Assembly (NCBI GenBank): GCA_964636665.1
Contig: CAZWVT010000008.1
Span: 1-49,270, forward strand
DNA: 49,270 bases
From: JAAYLC01 sp964636665
GTDB lineage: Bacteria; Bacteroidota; Bacteroidia; Flavobacteriales; Flavobacteriaceae
Reading direction: 5' to 3'
Part shown: one piece after another, positions 9,664 through 19,069 of the stretch
Layout: every line of letters starts with the position of its first letter
How positions within the stretch are numbered: position 1 is the first letter of the stretch
Position numbers and translations under genes: made by a program
The notes under the pieces: generated by a model
Databases searched by the model: none
The model's input: only the letters and a program-made list of their open reading frames with translations
What the model was told of the DNA's origin: nothing

Positions 9664-10171
9664 AGCGTTTGAGTTGGTTTGCTATGTGTTTTGTCCATTC
9701 CGCTTCTTTTTTAAAATTTTGGGAATGCTCGGTTTCACTGTCAAATTTGCGCTGCATTTCTTTGCGTTCTTCTTCGACTTGTGAATAAATAACGTGGATT
9801 TCGTTTTTGATGTTTTTTGTAAATCTTTTTTGGCTTAGTTGTTTTCTTAGTTTGCGGGCGTGTAATTCAGAAATGTCAAAATGGTTTTGTTCATGACTGA
9901 GAATATGGTCGTTTACAAGATGCGGAAAATACCAAGAATCATCTTTATTAAAAAAACTCTCGACGGTATATTCCAAATCTATTTTTCCGGCAGTGGAAGT
10001 ATAGGAATAGCCAAATTGAATTCCGGTGTTGGTGCTTGCGGCAAATGGAGAATCGGAATTGGGCGTGCCTTCAAAATCATTCCAGCTCAGTTTGTGATTT
10101 TCATTCCAAATGATTTTATTTTCCATCTGTACGAAAGCTATTAGTAAAAAAAGGAACAAGAAAAACTTCAT
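9647..10171 (-). CDS. DUF922-type predicted zinc protease, exported
   Basis: A 174-aa protein with a short N-terminal hydrophobic segment (residues 2-14, KFFLFLFLLIAF) consistent with export or anchoring. The motif LSHEQNHFDI places a zinc-type HEQNH at residues 93-97, with further acidic and His residues after it (ISELHARKL), which is the pattern of DUF922, a putative metalloprotease family. It precedes the DUF3820 gene with a 17-bp overlap and follows the OsmC-like gene by 27 bp. Proteolysis is inferred from the motif only. Confidence 0.75.
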   Translation of the reverse strand: MKFFLFLFLLIAFVQMENKIIWNENHKLSWNDFEGTPNSDSPFAASTNTGIQFGYSYTSTAGKIDLEYTVESFFNKDDSWYFPHLVNDHILSHEQNHFDISELHARKLRKQLSQKRFTKNIKNEIHVIYSQVEEERKEMQRKFDSETEHSQNFKKEAEWTKHIANQLKRYERWK

Positions 10172-10198
10172 AGTAAATAAGCTGAAAAAAGATTTTGT

Positions 10199-10603
10199 TT
10201 ATCCCCAGTTGAAAATAATATCCTTTTTGATATCCGGATGCAGGCTATGCAGAACAGGGCAATTTTTCCCGGTATTTTCTAAAATTTTCCGTGCTTTCGA
10301 ATCGATTTCTTTTGGAAGTTTTAAGTTAATTTCAATTGCAGAAATCCTTCTCGGATTAGACGCCATAATTTTGGTAACTTCTGCTACACTTCCGTCGAGT
10401 ACAATATTCATTTCCCGTGCTTTTATTCCCATTACGGTAAGCATGCAATTTGCCAATCCTGTTGCAACGGTATCGGTAGGAGAGAAAGCTTCTCCTTTGC
10501 CGTGATTGTCCGTAGGAGCATCGGTAATGTATGTGTTGCCCGAGTTTATATGTAGGTTTTCTGTACGTAAATCTCCTATATAAGTTACTTTGGAAGTGCT
10601 CAT
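10199..10603 (-). CDS. OsmC-family peroxidase-like protein
   Basis: A 134-aa OsmC/Ohr-fold protein that would use a thiol pair to reduce organic hydroperoxides. Both conserved cysteines are present: Cys53 in GLANCMLTVMG, on the central helix, and Cys115 in GKNCPVLHSL. Length is typical. The start codon overlaps the stop of the upstream LysM gene by 4 bp, so it is translationally coupled to it. Whether it acts on peroxides or is one of the many OsmC relatives of unknown substrate cannot be told. Confidence 0.9.
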   Translation of the reverse strand: MSTSKVTYIGDLRTENLHINSGNTYITDAPTDNHGKGEAFSPTDTVATGLANCMLTVMGIKAREMNIVLDGSVAEVTKIMASNPRRISAIEINLKLPKEIDSKARKILENTGKNCPVLHSLHPDIKKDIIFNWG

Positions 10604-12510
10604 TCTATAACTTCAAATTTTAAATCTTCTGTGTATTTTAATATATACGTCGCTTGATTGGTATATCCGGAATTAGATGAATCATAACGGAATTTATTTT
10701 CAACATAAACCGTTTCTATATTAGAGGTTGAAGATTCATAAATATCATTATCTGCCGCCAATCGCAAAATGACATCATAAGTAACGTCAAAACCTCTCGT
10801 AACAAAACGATTAGGCCATACCCCGTATTTTTTATGATAATCTTTATAAAATTCTGTGGTTCGGTTAGCTTCGTCATTTTTATTGACAGAAGGAAAAGTA
10901 AATTCCAATCTGACCAATCGGGTATTTGATATTTCATCCCATTCGTATGCATCGTTTCGATCTAAGGCAAACAAACGAATTTCATTGGATTCCAGCATAT
11001 TGCTAAGTGTGTTTACTATGCTGCTTATGAGAATTGGTTGGTCAGATGATAAAACTACCCAATTTTCTTTATCGGTATGCAAATGGGGAAGAATTTCTTC
11101 TTCTTTTATAAAATTATTTCTCACTACCATAATTTTTGCAGTAGGCATAGAGGAACTTGCATTTTCAACTAATTCTCTGTGTTTTCCGTCAGAAATAAAT
11201 AGAATGTTCTTGTCTGAACCGTTTTGGCGCAAATAGTTTATCATGGTTTGTTGAAGCACTGACGTCGTTGGTATTGTTTGAAATAAATTAGACCGCATAT
11301 TGAGGTCTCTGTTGCTCAAAGGAGAGAAAACAGGAATATTCTCGGATTCTAATTTTTCAGCAATTTGTTCCACATTTCTTTGCAAGAGCGGACCGATAAT
11401 TGCTTGTGTATTTTTAAAATTATTTTCGGCAAGAATGTTGGCTAAATTGGTTTCATTCGCTCCGGTATCAAAAACATTCAACTGAACTGAAATTCCTTTT
11501 TCTTTGGCAAATTTTGCAGCCATAATAGCGCCGCTGTAAAAATCCAAAGCTATGCGTAAGGTGGCGTCTCTTTTTATTAAATCTTCTCCATCCTGAATAG
11601 AATCAGGAAGCCGGAAAGGAAGCATTAGCGCGATGTTTTTTAGTTGTTTGTTTTTAATTTTAGTTTCTAAATCCACTATTTTTACTTCCTCTATAGCAGA
11701 TTTTTTAGGAATTTTTAAAATCATTCCGTCTTTCAATCCGTCAGCTGCATAAGGATTTAGTTTAATTATTTCTTCTTTGGTAAGTCCGAATTTACTTTTT
11801 AATCTGTAAAATCCTTCTCGAGGTTTTACTTCATATAACTCGTACAAAGTCGTATCAACTTCTCCTTGCTCCACGATATTTTCCGAAGGGACAATCAATG
11901 TGGTTCCTACAGGAAATTCTTCTTTAATGTGCGGGTTTAATTTTTCAAGTTCTTCAATGGTGATGCCGAATTTACGTGCAATACCATATTTTGTTTCCTT
12001 TGGAGAAACAGTATAAGATTGCGTTCCTGAGGGAAGATCCAAATCTAAATGATTTGGATCCTCAGGAATGTTTTTTGGGATAATGATGGTTTCACCTTCT
12101 TTTAACGCTCTGTCATATAATTCTTTATTGTGTTTTTTGATATCCTCAACACTCACCTCGTATTGTTTTGAAAGACCGTATAAAGTTTCTCCGGCTTCAA
12201 CTTGATGATGGTGAAAAGGATTCTTGACAGGAGTTTTGGTGTCAGAAACACTTTGACGCGCAGGAAGTATCAGCACGCTGTTCACTTTAACGCCATTTCT
12301 GGATTCCGGATTGAGATTATAGATTGTAGATTTAGAGATGTTGTAATCTCTGGCAATACTTTCTACAGTTTCTCCTTCTTGTACGGAATAACTTTCATAC
12401 TGCATCGGCTGGGCTGAGGAACCACAACTGGCGAGGAAGTATATAAAAACACTTAGATAAAAAGAATACTTCAAAGCGATAAAAAAAAGATTTTTTAAAT
12501 TAACCACCAT
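10600..12510 (-). CDS. Lipoprotein with four LysM domains and a type I periplasmic-binding fold
   Basis: A 636-aa predicted outer-envelope lipoprotein. The signal peptide ends in the lipobox LASC with Cys29. Four LysM peptidoglycan-binding units follow at about residues 41-83, 102-145, 165-208 and 226-268, each ending in a ILP or IIP/IVP/KIP strand. From about 285 to the end the protein resembles an amino-acid ABC-type periplasmic-binding fold (LMLPFRLPD ..., FDTGANETN, AIIGPLLQRN, IPVFSPLSN, VTRGFDVTYDVILR). The layout recalls LpoA-like activators of peptidoglycan synthases, which also use this fold, but that role is inference. It lies 10 bp after guaA and overlaps the OsmC-like gene. Confidence 0.88.
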   Translation of the reverse strand: MVVNLKNLFFIALKYSFYLSVFIYFLASCGSSAQPMQYESYSVQEGETVESIARDYNISKSTIYNLNPESRNGVKVNSVLILPARQSVSDTKTPVKNPFHHHQVEAGETLYGLSKQYEVSVEDIKKHNKELYDRALKEGETIIIPKNIPEDPNHLDLDLPSGTQSYTVSPKETKYGIARKFGITIEELEKLNPHIKEEFPVGTTLIVPSENIVEQGEVDTTLYELYEVKPREGFYRLKSKFGLTKEEIIKLNPYAADGLKDGMILKIPKKSAIEEVKIVDLETKIKNKQLKNIALMLPFRLPDSIQDGEDLIKRDATLRIALDFYSGAIMAAKFAKEKGISVQLNVFDTGANETNLANILAENNFKNTQAIIGPLLQRNVEQIAEKLESENIPVFSPLSNRDLNMRSNLFQTIPTTSVLQQTMINYLRQNGSDKNILFISDGKHRELVENASSSMPTAKIMVVRNNFIKEEEILPHLHTDKENWVVLSSDQPILISSIVNTLSNMLESNEIRLFALDRNDAYEWDEISNTRLVRLEFTFPSVNKNDEANRTTEFYKDYHKKYGVWPNRFVTRGFDVTYDVILRLAADNDIYESSTSNIETVYVENKFRYDSSNSGYTNQATYILKYTEDLKFEVIE

Positions 12511-12520
12511 AATAACTGTT

Positions 12521-14050
12521 TTATTCCCATTCTATTGTTGCAGGCGGTTTTGAGCTAATATCGTAAACTACTCTATTGACGCCTTCCACATTATTTATTA
12601 TAGCATTGCTCACTTCGTGTAAAAACTCATAAGGCAACTCAATCACATCTGCGGTCATCCCGTCTATCGATTGTATCGCCCGAAGTGCAACTACGCGTTC
12701 ATAAGTTCGCTCGTCTCCTTTTAGTCCAACGCTGTTTATAGGCAATAAGATTGCTGCAGCTTGCCAAACAGAATCGTATAAATTCCACGAACGTAATTTG
12801 TCAATCAGAATTGCATCTGCCTCTTGCAAGATACGAACTTTTTCAGCAGTAAGTTCACCTAAAATTCGAACGCCCAATCCGGGACCGGGAAAAGGATGTC
12901 TTCCAATTAAATCTGAATGAATTCCCAATTCTTTTCCTACGCGGCGAACTTCATCTTTAAAAAGCATCTTAAGCGGTTCGACGATTTTGAGTTTCATATA
13001 ATCCGGAAGCCCGCCTACATTGTGGTGACTTTTTACGGCAACACTTTTTCCGTCAACCGAAATACTTTCGATAATATCCGGATATATTGTTCCTTGTCCC
13101 AACCATTTTACATCTTCAATTTGATGGGCTTCGTCATCGAAAACTTCGATAAATACCCGTCCGATGATTTTTCGTTTTTGTTCCGGATCGGTAACTCCTT
13201 TTAGTGCTGTCAGAAAACGGTCGGAAGCATCTACTCCTTTAACGTTCAGACCCATATCTTTATATTGGTGCAGTACGTTTTCAAATTCGTTTTTTCGCAA
13301 CAAACCGTGATTTACAAAAATACAGTACAAATTATCTCCGATGGCGCGATTTAGTAACACGGAAGTAACCGTAGAATCCACGCCGCCACTCAATCCGAGA
13401 ACCACTTTGTCATTTCCCAAAGTTTTTTTTAATTCCCGAATAGATTCTTCGATAAACAACGCAGGAGTCCACGATGGGTCTAATTTTCCTGTATGAATCA
13501 AAAAGTTTTCCAACATGCGTTTGCCATCGTTGGTCTGATGAATTTCCGGATGAAAGAAAACGCCATAAATATGTTGATTTTTGATTTTAAAAGCGGCAAC
13601 TTCGCCGTCAGAGGTATGTGCCAAAGCTTCAATCTCGTCCGAAAGGGTAGTGTTGCGATAATTTTCACGCATCCAGACTTGTAAATCGGTGACATTTTGA
13701 AAAATCGAATCTTTTTTAAGATTATCATTTAATTGACTTTTGCCAAAGCCTTCAACGCGTTCGGCAGATTCAACCGAGCCACCAAAGTGATTTAAAAGCA
13801 ATTGAGCACCAAAAGCAATTCCAAGAACCGGAACCTTGTCAAGTAAGGATGAAATTTCCGGACTTAAAGAATTTCCGGTATCAATAGCATCAGTACTTCC
13901 GGAAAGGATGACAGCATTAAAAACGTGAATGTCTTCAGGAGGTGCATTGAACGGGAAGATTTCACAGAAAACATTCAACTCGCGAACGCTTCGAGCAATT
14001 AATTGTGTGTAGGGAGAACCAAAATCGAGAATAAGAACTTTGTTTTTCAT
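12521..14050 (-). CDS. guaA: GMP synthase with a catalytically altered glutaminase domain
   Basis: A 509-aa protein with full GuaA architecture. The C-terminal ATP-pyrophosphatase and dimerisation parts look intact: SGGVDSTV at 221-228, SHHNVGGLP, GRHPFPGPGLGVR and the end motif SSKPPATIEWE. The N-terminal amidotransferase (about 1-190) is odd. The nucleophile motif normally reads G-[IV]-C-x-G-x-Q, but here it is GIAFGAQ, with Ala79 encoded by GCT at 13816-13814. The usual SGSP loop is SGST and the usual WMSHGD segment is WMRENY. His167 and Glu169 remain. The enzyme should still convert XMP to GMP with ammonia, but glutamine hydrolysis by the usual mechanism looks impossible. It sits 29 bp after bshC. 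Confidence 0.93.
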   Translation of the reverse strand: MKNKVLILDFGSPYTQLIARSVRELNVFCEIFPFNAPPEDIHVFNAVILSGSTDAIDTGNSLSPEISSLLDKVPVLGIAFGAQLLLNHFGGSVESAERVEGFGKSQLNDNLKKDSIFQNVTDLQVWMRENYRNTTLSDEIEALAHTSDGEVAAFKIKNQHIYGVFFHPEIHQTNDGKRMLENFLIHTGKLDPSWTPALFIEESIRELKKTLGNDKVVLGLSGGVDSTVTSVLLNRAIGDNLYCIFVNHGLLRKNEFENVLHQYKDMGLNVKGVDASDRFLTALKGVTDPEQKRKIIGRVFIEVFDDEAHQIEDVKWLGQGTIYPDIIESISVDGKSVAVKSHHNVGGLPDYMKLKIVEPLKMLFKDEVRRVGKELGIHSDLIGRHPFPGPGLGVRILGELTAEKVRILQEADAILIDKLRSWNLYDSVWQAAAILLPINSVGLKGDERTYERVVALRAIQSIDGMTADVIELPYEFLHEVSNAIINNVEGVNRVVYDISSKPPATIEWE

Positions 14051-14079
14051 GGTGAAGGAATTTGAGGTTTAAATTATAC

Positions 14080-15675
14080 TTATAGCGTTATTATTTTGAA
14101 GTTAAAGTCCAGAGGGTCTAATTCAGCTTTTAGAATATCCATTAATTGGGATTCGTTTTCTATATAAAATTCAGAAAAATTGTGAAGACGTTCTTGAAGT
14201 GTTTGCTGAGGAAATAATTCATCTTGAATAGAAAGAATGCGGTTAATGGCATCAGAAAATTTTCGTTTTTGAGCTCGGAGAAGTCGTTTTTCCAACTTAT
14301 CAAGACCGTTTAATTGTTTTTTCTCCTGAGCCGCTACCGCACCTAAAAAGGAACCGTCGGTTAATTCTGCAACAGCATACAATTGTTGAAATTGATTTTG
14401 AAGATATTCCTTCTGCGTCGTAAAATCGATGGGAATCGGTGATAATTCGTATGCGAGTTGGGTGCGTAATTCATCTTGTGATAGGAATAAGTTATTGATA
14501 TCAACTTTTAATTTATCTAATTTGTCTATCCATTTCTGCTGCACCAATAAAACTGAATTTCGCAACAATAAAATAGGAAAAGGCACATCAATCTTGTCAA
14601 AGTAATCTTTCAGTTGAAACCAATAAGCCAATTCTCCGCCGCCTCCGATATAACATAAATTAGGCAAAATAACTTCTTGATAAAGCGGACGAAGTAAGGC
14701 ATTGGGCGAAAATCTTTCGGGGTGATTTTCTAATTCGTCCAGAATCTCTTCTTTGCTGAACGATATGGAAGTATTGAGAACGTGATAACGGTTTTCTTGA
14801 TAAACAATGCGTTCACGTACATTTTTATTCAAATAAAACAAATTGATTTCACGCGGATGAACTTGCTCGGGATATCCTTTTGCAGTCAATCGTTTTGTAG
14901 TTTCAGTAATGGCGTGAAAACTCAATTGCGTTTCTAACTCTTTTTTGGCATAAGGCGCAAAACAAGTTTTTAATTCTTTGTCATTTCCGTCCACGATTAC
15001 CAAACCGTAAGAACGGAAAAGTTGATTGACAATGTATCGCGTGGCTTGGTCTAAAGTTTTATGCTCAACGTAAGCTTCGTAAAAAAGTTTGGACATTTTT
15101 TGTCCGTTTTCACTATTTCCAAATTCTTTTTGAAGACATCTCGAAAACGCTTCCAACCCCTCTGTACTCAGTTCTCCTACTGCGCCTGAAGTTTCTTTGT
15201 CCCAAGTAATTTTGTTGTTTCGGAAATAAAAATGATTTATTTCTTCAAAATCGTGGTCTTCCGTAGCCATCCAAAAAACCGGAACGAAATGATGGTTCGG
15301 GTATTCTTTTTTTAACCGTTCGGTCAAATTGATGACTGAAAATATTTTATACAGGAAATACAGCGGACCGGTAAAGAAGTTTAATTGATGTCCGGTGGTT
15401 ATGGTAAATGTATTTTCTTCCTTTAAAAGGTCGATGTTTGCCAATGTGGATTGGGAAATAGAATTATCCCCATATTGATGCATAATGCGTTTTGCAAGTA
15501 AGCGACGTGTTTGAAGCGGGAATTTTTTTTGTTTTTCTTCCAATTGCGCCTGGAAAGCTTCGATGGTCGGAAAATGATTGTAAAAAGATTGTAACTGTTC
15601 ATTTTCTTCCAAGTAATCACATATAAGCTTTGAGAAGTATCCTGTGTCTTTGTAAGAAAGCGTTTGGATGGACAT
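14080..15675 (-). CDS. bshC: Bacillithiol biosynthesis cysteine-adding enzyme BshC
   Basis: BshC adds cysteine to glucosaminyl-malate, the last step of bacillithiol synthesis. I place the start at 15675 (MSIQTLSYKD), giving 531 aa, the family's usual size. An open frame continues upstream to 15759, but a -7 promoter box lies inside it at 15734-15727. Family features: TITTGHQLNFFTGPLYFLYK near 105, PVFWMATEDHDFEEI near 145, a long helical region, and YIGGGGELAYWFQLK in the C-terminal half. bshA and bshB are not in the window. It heads the guaA run. Confidence 0.94.
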   Translation of the reverse strand: MSIQTLSYKDTGYFSKLICDYLEENEQLQSFYNHFPTIEAFQAQLEEKQKKFPLQTRRLLAKRIMHQYGDNSISQSTLANIDLLKEENTFTITTGHQLNFFTGPLYFLYKIFSVINLTERLKKEYPNHHFVPVFWMATEDHDFEEINHFYFRNNKITWDKETSGAVGELSTEGLEAFSRCLQKEFGNSENGQKMSKLFYEAYVEHKTLDQATRYIVNQLFRSYGLVIVDGNDKELKTCFAPYAKKELETQLSFHAITETTKRLTAKGYPEQVHPREINLFYLNKNVRERIVYQENRYHVLNTSISFSKEEILDELENHPERFSPNALLRPLYQEVILPNLCYIGGGGELAYWFQLKDYFDKIDVPFPILLLRNSVLLVQQKWIDKLDKLKVDINNLFLSQDELRTQLAYELSPIPIDFTTQKEYLQNQFQQLYAVAELTDGSFLGAVAAQEKKQLNGLDKLEKRLLRAQKRKFSDAINRILSIQDELFPQQTLQERLHNFSEFYIENESQLMDILKAELDPLDFNFKIITL

Positions 15676-15726
15676 ATTGGGTTTAAAAATCAGACTAAAA
15701 TAATTCTTTTGATTTTCTTGAGTGTG

Positions 15727-15734
15727 CAAATATA
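15727..15734 (-). promoter_or_regulatory. -7 box TATATTTG upstream of bshC
   Basis: Minus-strand TATATTTG matches the Bacteroidetes -7 consensus TAnnTTTG and lies about 52 nt before the chosen bshC ATG. No clear TTG box is seen at the expected distance, so this is half a promoter match. It argues against translation starting at 15759. Confidence 0.45.
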
Positions 15735-15820
15735 CGTTAATCTTAAAAAAAAATGACACTTTTGCAGATTCTATTTAAATTAAAAATCTTTCTTTAGTTT
15801 AGCCTTCAAATTTATTTCCG

Positions 15821-18280
15821 ATGAACAGAATATTTCTACTCTTATTTCTAATTATTACTTCTTATGCAAATGCACAATTGCAATCGCCATCTGAATTTTT
15901 AGGTTATGAATTGGGAGCGGAGTTTACGCGTCACAGTGATATAGTTTCCTATTTTGAACACGTAGCTTCTCAAAGCAATAAGGTGCAGTATCACGATTAC
16001 GGAAAGACTAACGAACGCAGAAGGCTTACTTATGCGTTGATTTCATCAGAAGAAAATTTGAGAAATATTGATAAGATAAGAACAGATAACCTAAAAAATG
16101 CCGGATTGTTATCAGGTTCGGCATCGCCGGAAAAAACCATTATTTGGTTGAGTTACAACGTTCACGGAAATGAAGCTTCTTGTAGTGAAGCTGCGATGAA
16201 TACCATCTATAAATTGCTTACCGAACATCAGGGTTATCTTGAAAACGTGGTTGTTATTATGGATCCGAATGTCAATCCTGACGGACGAGATCGTTATGTA
16301 AATTGGTACAATCAAGTGAGAGCAACTCCTTACAACGCTTCTCAAGATGCAGCTGAACATTACGAACCGTGGCCGGCGGGAAGACCAAACCATTACCTTT
16401 TTGATTTGAATCGGGACTGGGCCTGGGCAAGTCAGGTTGAAACACAGCAAAGATTGAAAGTATATAACCAGTGGATGCCGCAAATCCACGTTGATTTTCA
16501 CGAGCAATTTATCAACAATCCTTATTATTTTGCGCCCGGAGCTGAACCTTATCATGAAATGCTAACGCCTTGGCAACGAGATTTTCAACATACAATCGGA
16601 AAAAACAATGCTAAATATTTTGACGAAGAAGGCTGGCTTTATTTTACACGAGAAAGTTTCGACTTGCTTTATCCGAGTTACGGAGATACTTATCCGCTTT
16701 TTAACGGTGCTATCGGAATGACTTATGAACAAGCCGGACACGGAAGGGCAGGATTGGGAATTATCAATGACGAAGGAGTGGAACTCACGCTTACAGACAG
16801 AATAGCACATCATACAACAACAGGATTGTCCACAATAGAAGTTGCTTCAAAAAATGCGTCCCAATTAAACAGCGAATTCCGAAAGTTTTTTAATAATGAC
16901 GACTTAAAATACAAAAGTTTCGTACTTCAAGGAAATTCGGACAATATAAAAGCGCTTACAGAATTATTGGACATTCACGAAATTTCTTATGGTTTTACAT
17001 CAGATGCAAACGTGAGAGGTTATCATTACAAAACCGGAAAAAACACCAATTTTAGAACTGACAATGCTTTGGTTGTCAGTACCAATCAGCCGAAAGGAAA
17101 ATTGGTTCACGTGCTTTTTGAACCTGAAACCCAACTTTCCACACCGGTAACTTATGATATTACTGCTTGGAGTCTTGCGTATGCTTTTGGTTTGGATGCC
17201 GTAGCCAGTACGCGTTTGGTTGCTGCCGAAAATGAGGAATCAGCTTTTGTGGCAAATCAACCGGTCCAAAATGCTGCCGGATATCTTTCAAAATGGAATA
17301 GTGTAAAAGATGCACAATTTATGACAGCCCTTTTAGAAGAAGGCATTAAGGTTCGTTTTTCTGAAAAAGAATTGAGTTTTGGCGGAAGTGAGTTTGGTCG
17401 GGGGAGTTTGATTATCACGCGAAGCGACAATAAAAATTTAGATGATTTTGATAATAAATTAATCGAAATTGCCAACAAACATGAACGAGCGCTTTATGCT
17501 TCCGAAACGAGTTATTCAGACAAGCTTACTGATTTCGGCTCACAATATGTTCATTTGATAAAAAATAAAAAAGTGGCAATTTTGACAGGCGATGGAATTT
17601 CTTCCTTAAACTATGGTCAATTATGGCATTTTTTTGAAAATGAACTTGCATTTCCATTTACTGCAATTCACACAAAACATATAGATAGAATTCAATGGTC
17701 AGATTATGACGTGTTGATATTGCCTGATGGGAATTATAATTTTGTAAACGATAAAAACTTTAAGAAATTAGATAAATGGGTATCTCAGGGAGGTCGAATT
17801 CTTGCGTTTCAGAATGCGATGGAAATATTTTTAGACAAAGACGGCTATGAATTGGAAAAAAATGAAAAAGAAGAAACTGAAGAAAAAACAGCCAATTTAA
17901 TTCCTTATGCAGAAAGAGAAATGCACGGCACCAAAGATTTTATCACCGGAAGTATTTTTAAAGTAAACTTAGACACGACACATCCGTTGGCTTTTGGAAT
18001 GGATGCGGATTATTATTCATTAAAACTCGGAAGTAAATCATACAAACTGATGACGGAAGGATACAATGTCGGATATATCGGAGAAGAAGTTGAAAATGTT
18101 TCCGGATTTGCAGGAGAAGAAGCCAAAGCAAAACTGAAGAATTCCATTGTATTTGCTGAAGCCAAAAAAGGTCGCGGCAGTGTGGTTTACTTTGTTGACG
18201 ATGTCACTTTCCGTTCTTTTTGGCAAAATGGAAAACTACTATTGATAAACGGAGTCTTTTTAACTCCGCTATCTTATTAA
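15821..18280 (+). CDS. Secreted zinc carboxypeptidase, M14 family
   Basis: An 819-aa secreted peptidase. Signal peptide at residues 1-18 (cut after YANA). The M14 domain (about 25-350) has zinc ligands His115 and Glu118 in HGNEAS and His227 in VDFHEQF, with DLNRDWAW between them, and the Glu-containing MTYEQAGHGRAG as catalytic candidate. The long C-terminal part (from about 580) includes KVAILTGDG and DVLILPDGNY and looks like a glutamine-amidotransferase-like Rossmann domain, as often appended to this subfamily. No type IX sorting domain is seen, so it may stay in the periplasm. Its stop overlaps the convergent LuxR-type gene by 4 bp. Confidence 0.93.
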   Translation: MNRIFLLLFLIITSYANAQLQSPSEFLGYELGAEFTRHSDIVSYFEHVASQSNKVQYHDYGKTNERRRLTYALISSEENLRNIDKIRTDNLKNAGLLSGSASPEKTIIWLSYNVHGNEASCSEAAMNTIYKLLTEHQGYLENVVVIMDPNVNPDGRDRYVNWYNQVRATPYNASQDAAEHYEPWPAGRPNHYLFDLNRDWAWASQVETQQRLKVYNQWMPQIHVDFHEQFINNPYYFAPGAEPYHEMLTPWQRDFQHTIGKNNAKYFDEEGWLYFTRESFDLLYPSYGDTYPLFNGAIGMTYEQAGHGRAGLGIINDEGVELTLTDRIAHHTTTGLSTIEVASKNASQLNSEFRKFFNNDDLKYKSFVLQGNSDNIKALTELLDIHEISYGFTSDANVRGYHYKTGKNTNFRTDNALVVSTNQPKGKLVHVLFEPETQLSTPVTYDITAWSLAYAFGLDAVASTRLVAAENEESAFVANQPVQNAAGYLSKWNSVKDAQFMTALLEEGIKVRFSEKELSFGGSEFGRGSLIITRSDNKNLDDFDNKLIEIANKHERALYASETSYSDKLTDFGSQYVHLIKNKKVAILTGDGISSLNYGQLWHFFENELAFPFTAIHTKHIDRIQWSDYDVLILPDGNYNFVNDKNFKKLDKWVSQGGRILAFQNAMEIFLDKDGYELEKNEKEETEEKTANLIPYAEREMHGTKDFITGSIFKVNLDTTHPLAFGMDADYYSLKLGSKSYKLMTEGYNVGYIGEEVENVSGFAGEEAKAKLKNSIVFAEAKKGRGSVVYFVDDVTFRSFWQNGKLLLINGVFLTPLSY

Positions 18281-19044
18281 TAAACCCATCCGTTTTCCAT
18301 TGCGTGATTAATCAACTCTAAAGCCGAATGTGTTCCTGTTTTTCGATGGATGTTTTTACGGTGAGTTCCTACCGTTGCGATACTGATATTCAGAATGTCG
18401 GCAATTTCTGCTGTGGTAAGATTTTGTGCGATAAGATTAAAAATTTGAATTTCACGATTGGTCAAAATGTTGTTGAAAGGAATTAATGGCGTATTTTCTT
18501 TCACATTATGAAAAGTGGGTTCGCCTTCCAATCCGATGAATGAAAGACTCATTTTTGCATCGTTTTTAAAATAGGAAATATCCGTATGTACCACAAAATT
18601 CCGAAGCACGGAGCCGTCTTCATCGCTCTGAATAGTTATGGACTGTTGAAGAATGGAAATGTACTTTCCATCGGCTTTACGAATGCGATACGGATATTGT
18701 GATTTGTATTTCATGATTTTATCCGCAGGCAATTTCTTTTTAAATTCCACTACCCGCGATTCAAAATCAATAAAATGAGGCAAGTCGTCCGGATGGATGA
18801 TATTCATCATTGATTCTATTGTGAAATTTTCACGGTCATAACCAATAACACGTGAAATGGTATCGGAAACATATTCGATTTCGGCAATTGGCGGCGCAAA
18901 GAGAAAAAAGTAAAAATCACCAACCTGAAAGATGTTTAGTAACTTTTTGTAAAGTTCAACCTCCAATTGAAGCTTGTTAGTCGATTTATAATTACCGACT
19001 TCTTTCCATTTTTTTTGTACTTCAAAGAATAGTTTGTTTTCCAA
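18277..19044 (-). CDS. PAS-domain LuxR-type transcription regulator
   Basis: A 255-aa cytoplasmic regulator. Residues from about 35 to 170 resemble a PAS domain with its C-terminal cap (VSDTISRVIGYDRENF, then IIHPDDLPHFIDFE and YRIRKADGKYISI). The last 65 residues are a LuxR-type helix-turn-helix (LTNREIQIFNLIAQ, TTAEIADILNIS, VGTHRKNIHRKTG). It has no receiver or kinase domain, so it probably senses a ligand or redox cue directly. It converges on the M14 gene with overlapping stops and no terminator between them. Target genes are unknown. Confidence 0.9.
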   Translation of the reverse strand: MENKLFFEVQKKWKEVGNYKSTNKLQLEVELYKKLLNIFQVGDFYFFLFAPPIAEIEYVSDTISRVIGYDRENFTIESMMNIIHPDDLPHFIDFESRVVEFKKKLPADKIMKYKSQYPYRIRKADGKYISILQQSITIQSDEDGSVLRNFVVHTDISYFKNDAKMSLSFIGLEGEPTFHNVKENTPLIPFNNILTNREIQIFNLIAQNLTTAEIADILNISIATVGTHRKNIHRKTGTHSALELINHAMENGWVY

Positions 19045-19069
19045 TAGCGTGGAGATAGATTAAGTGTGA

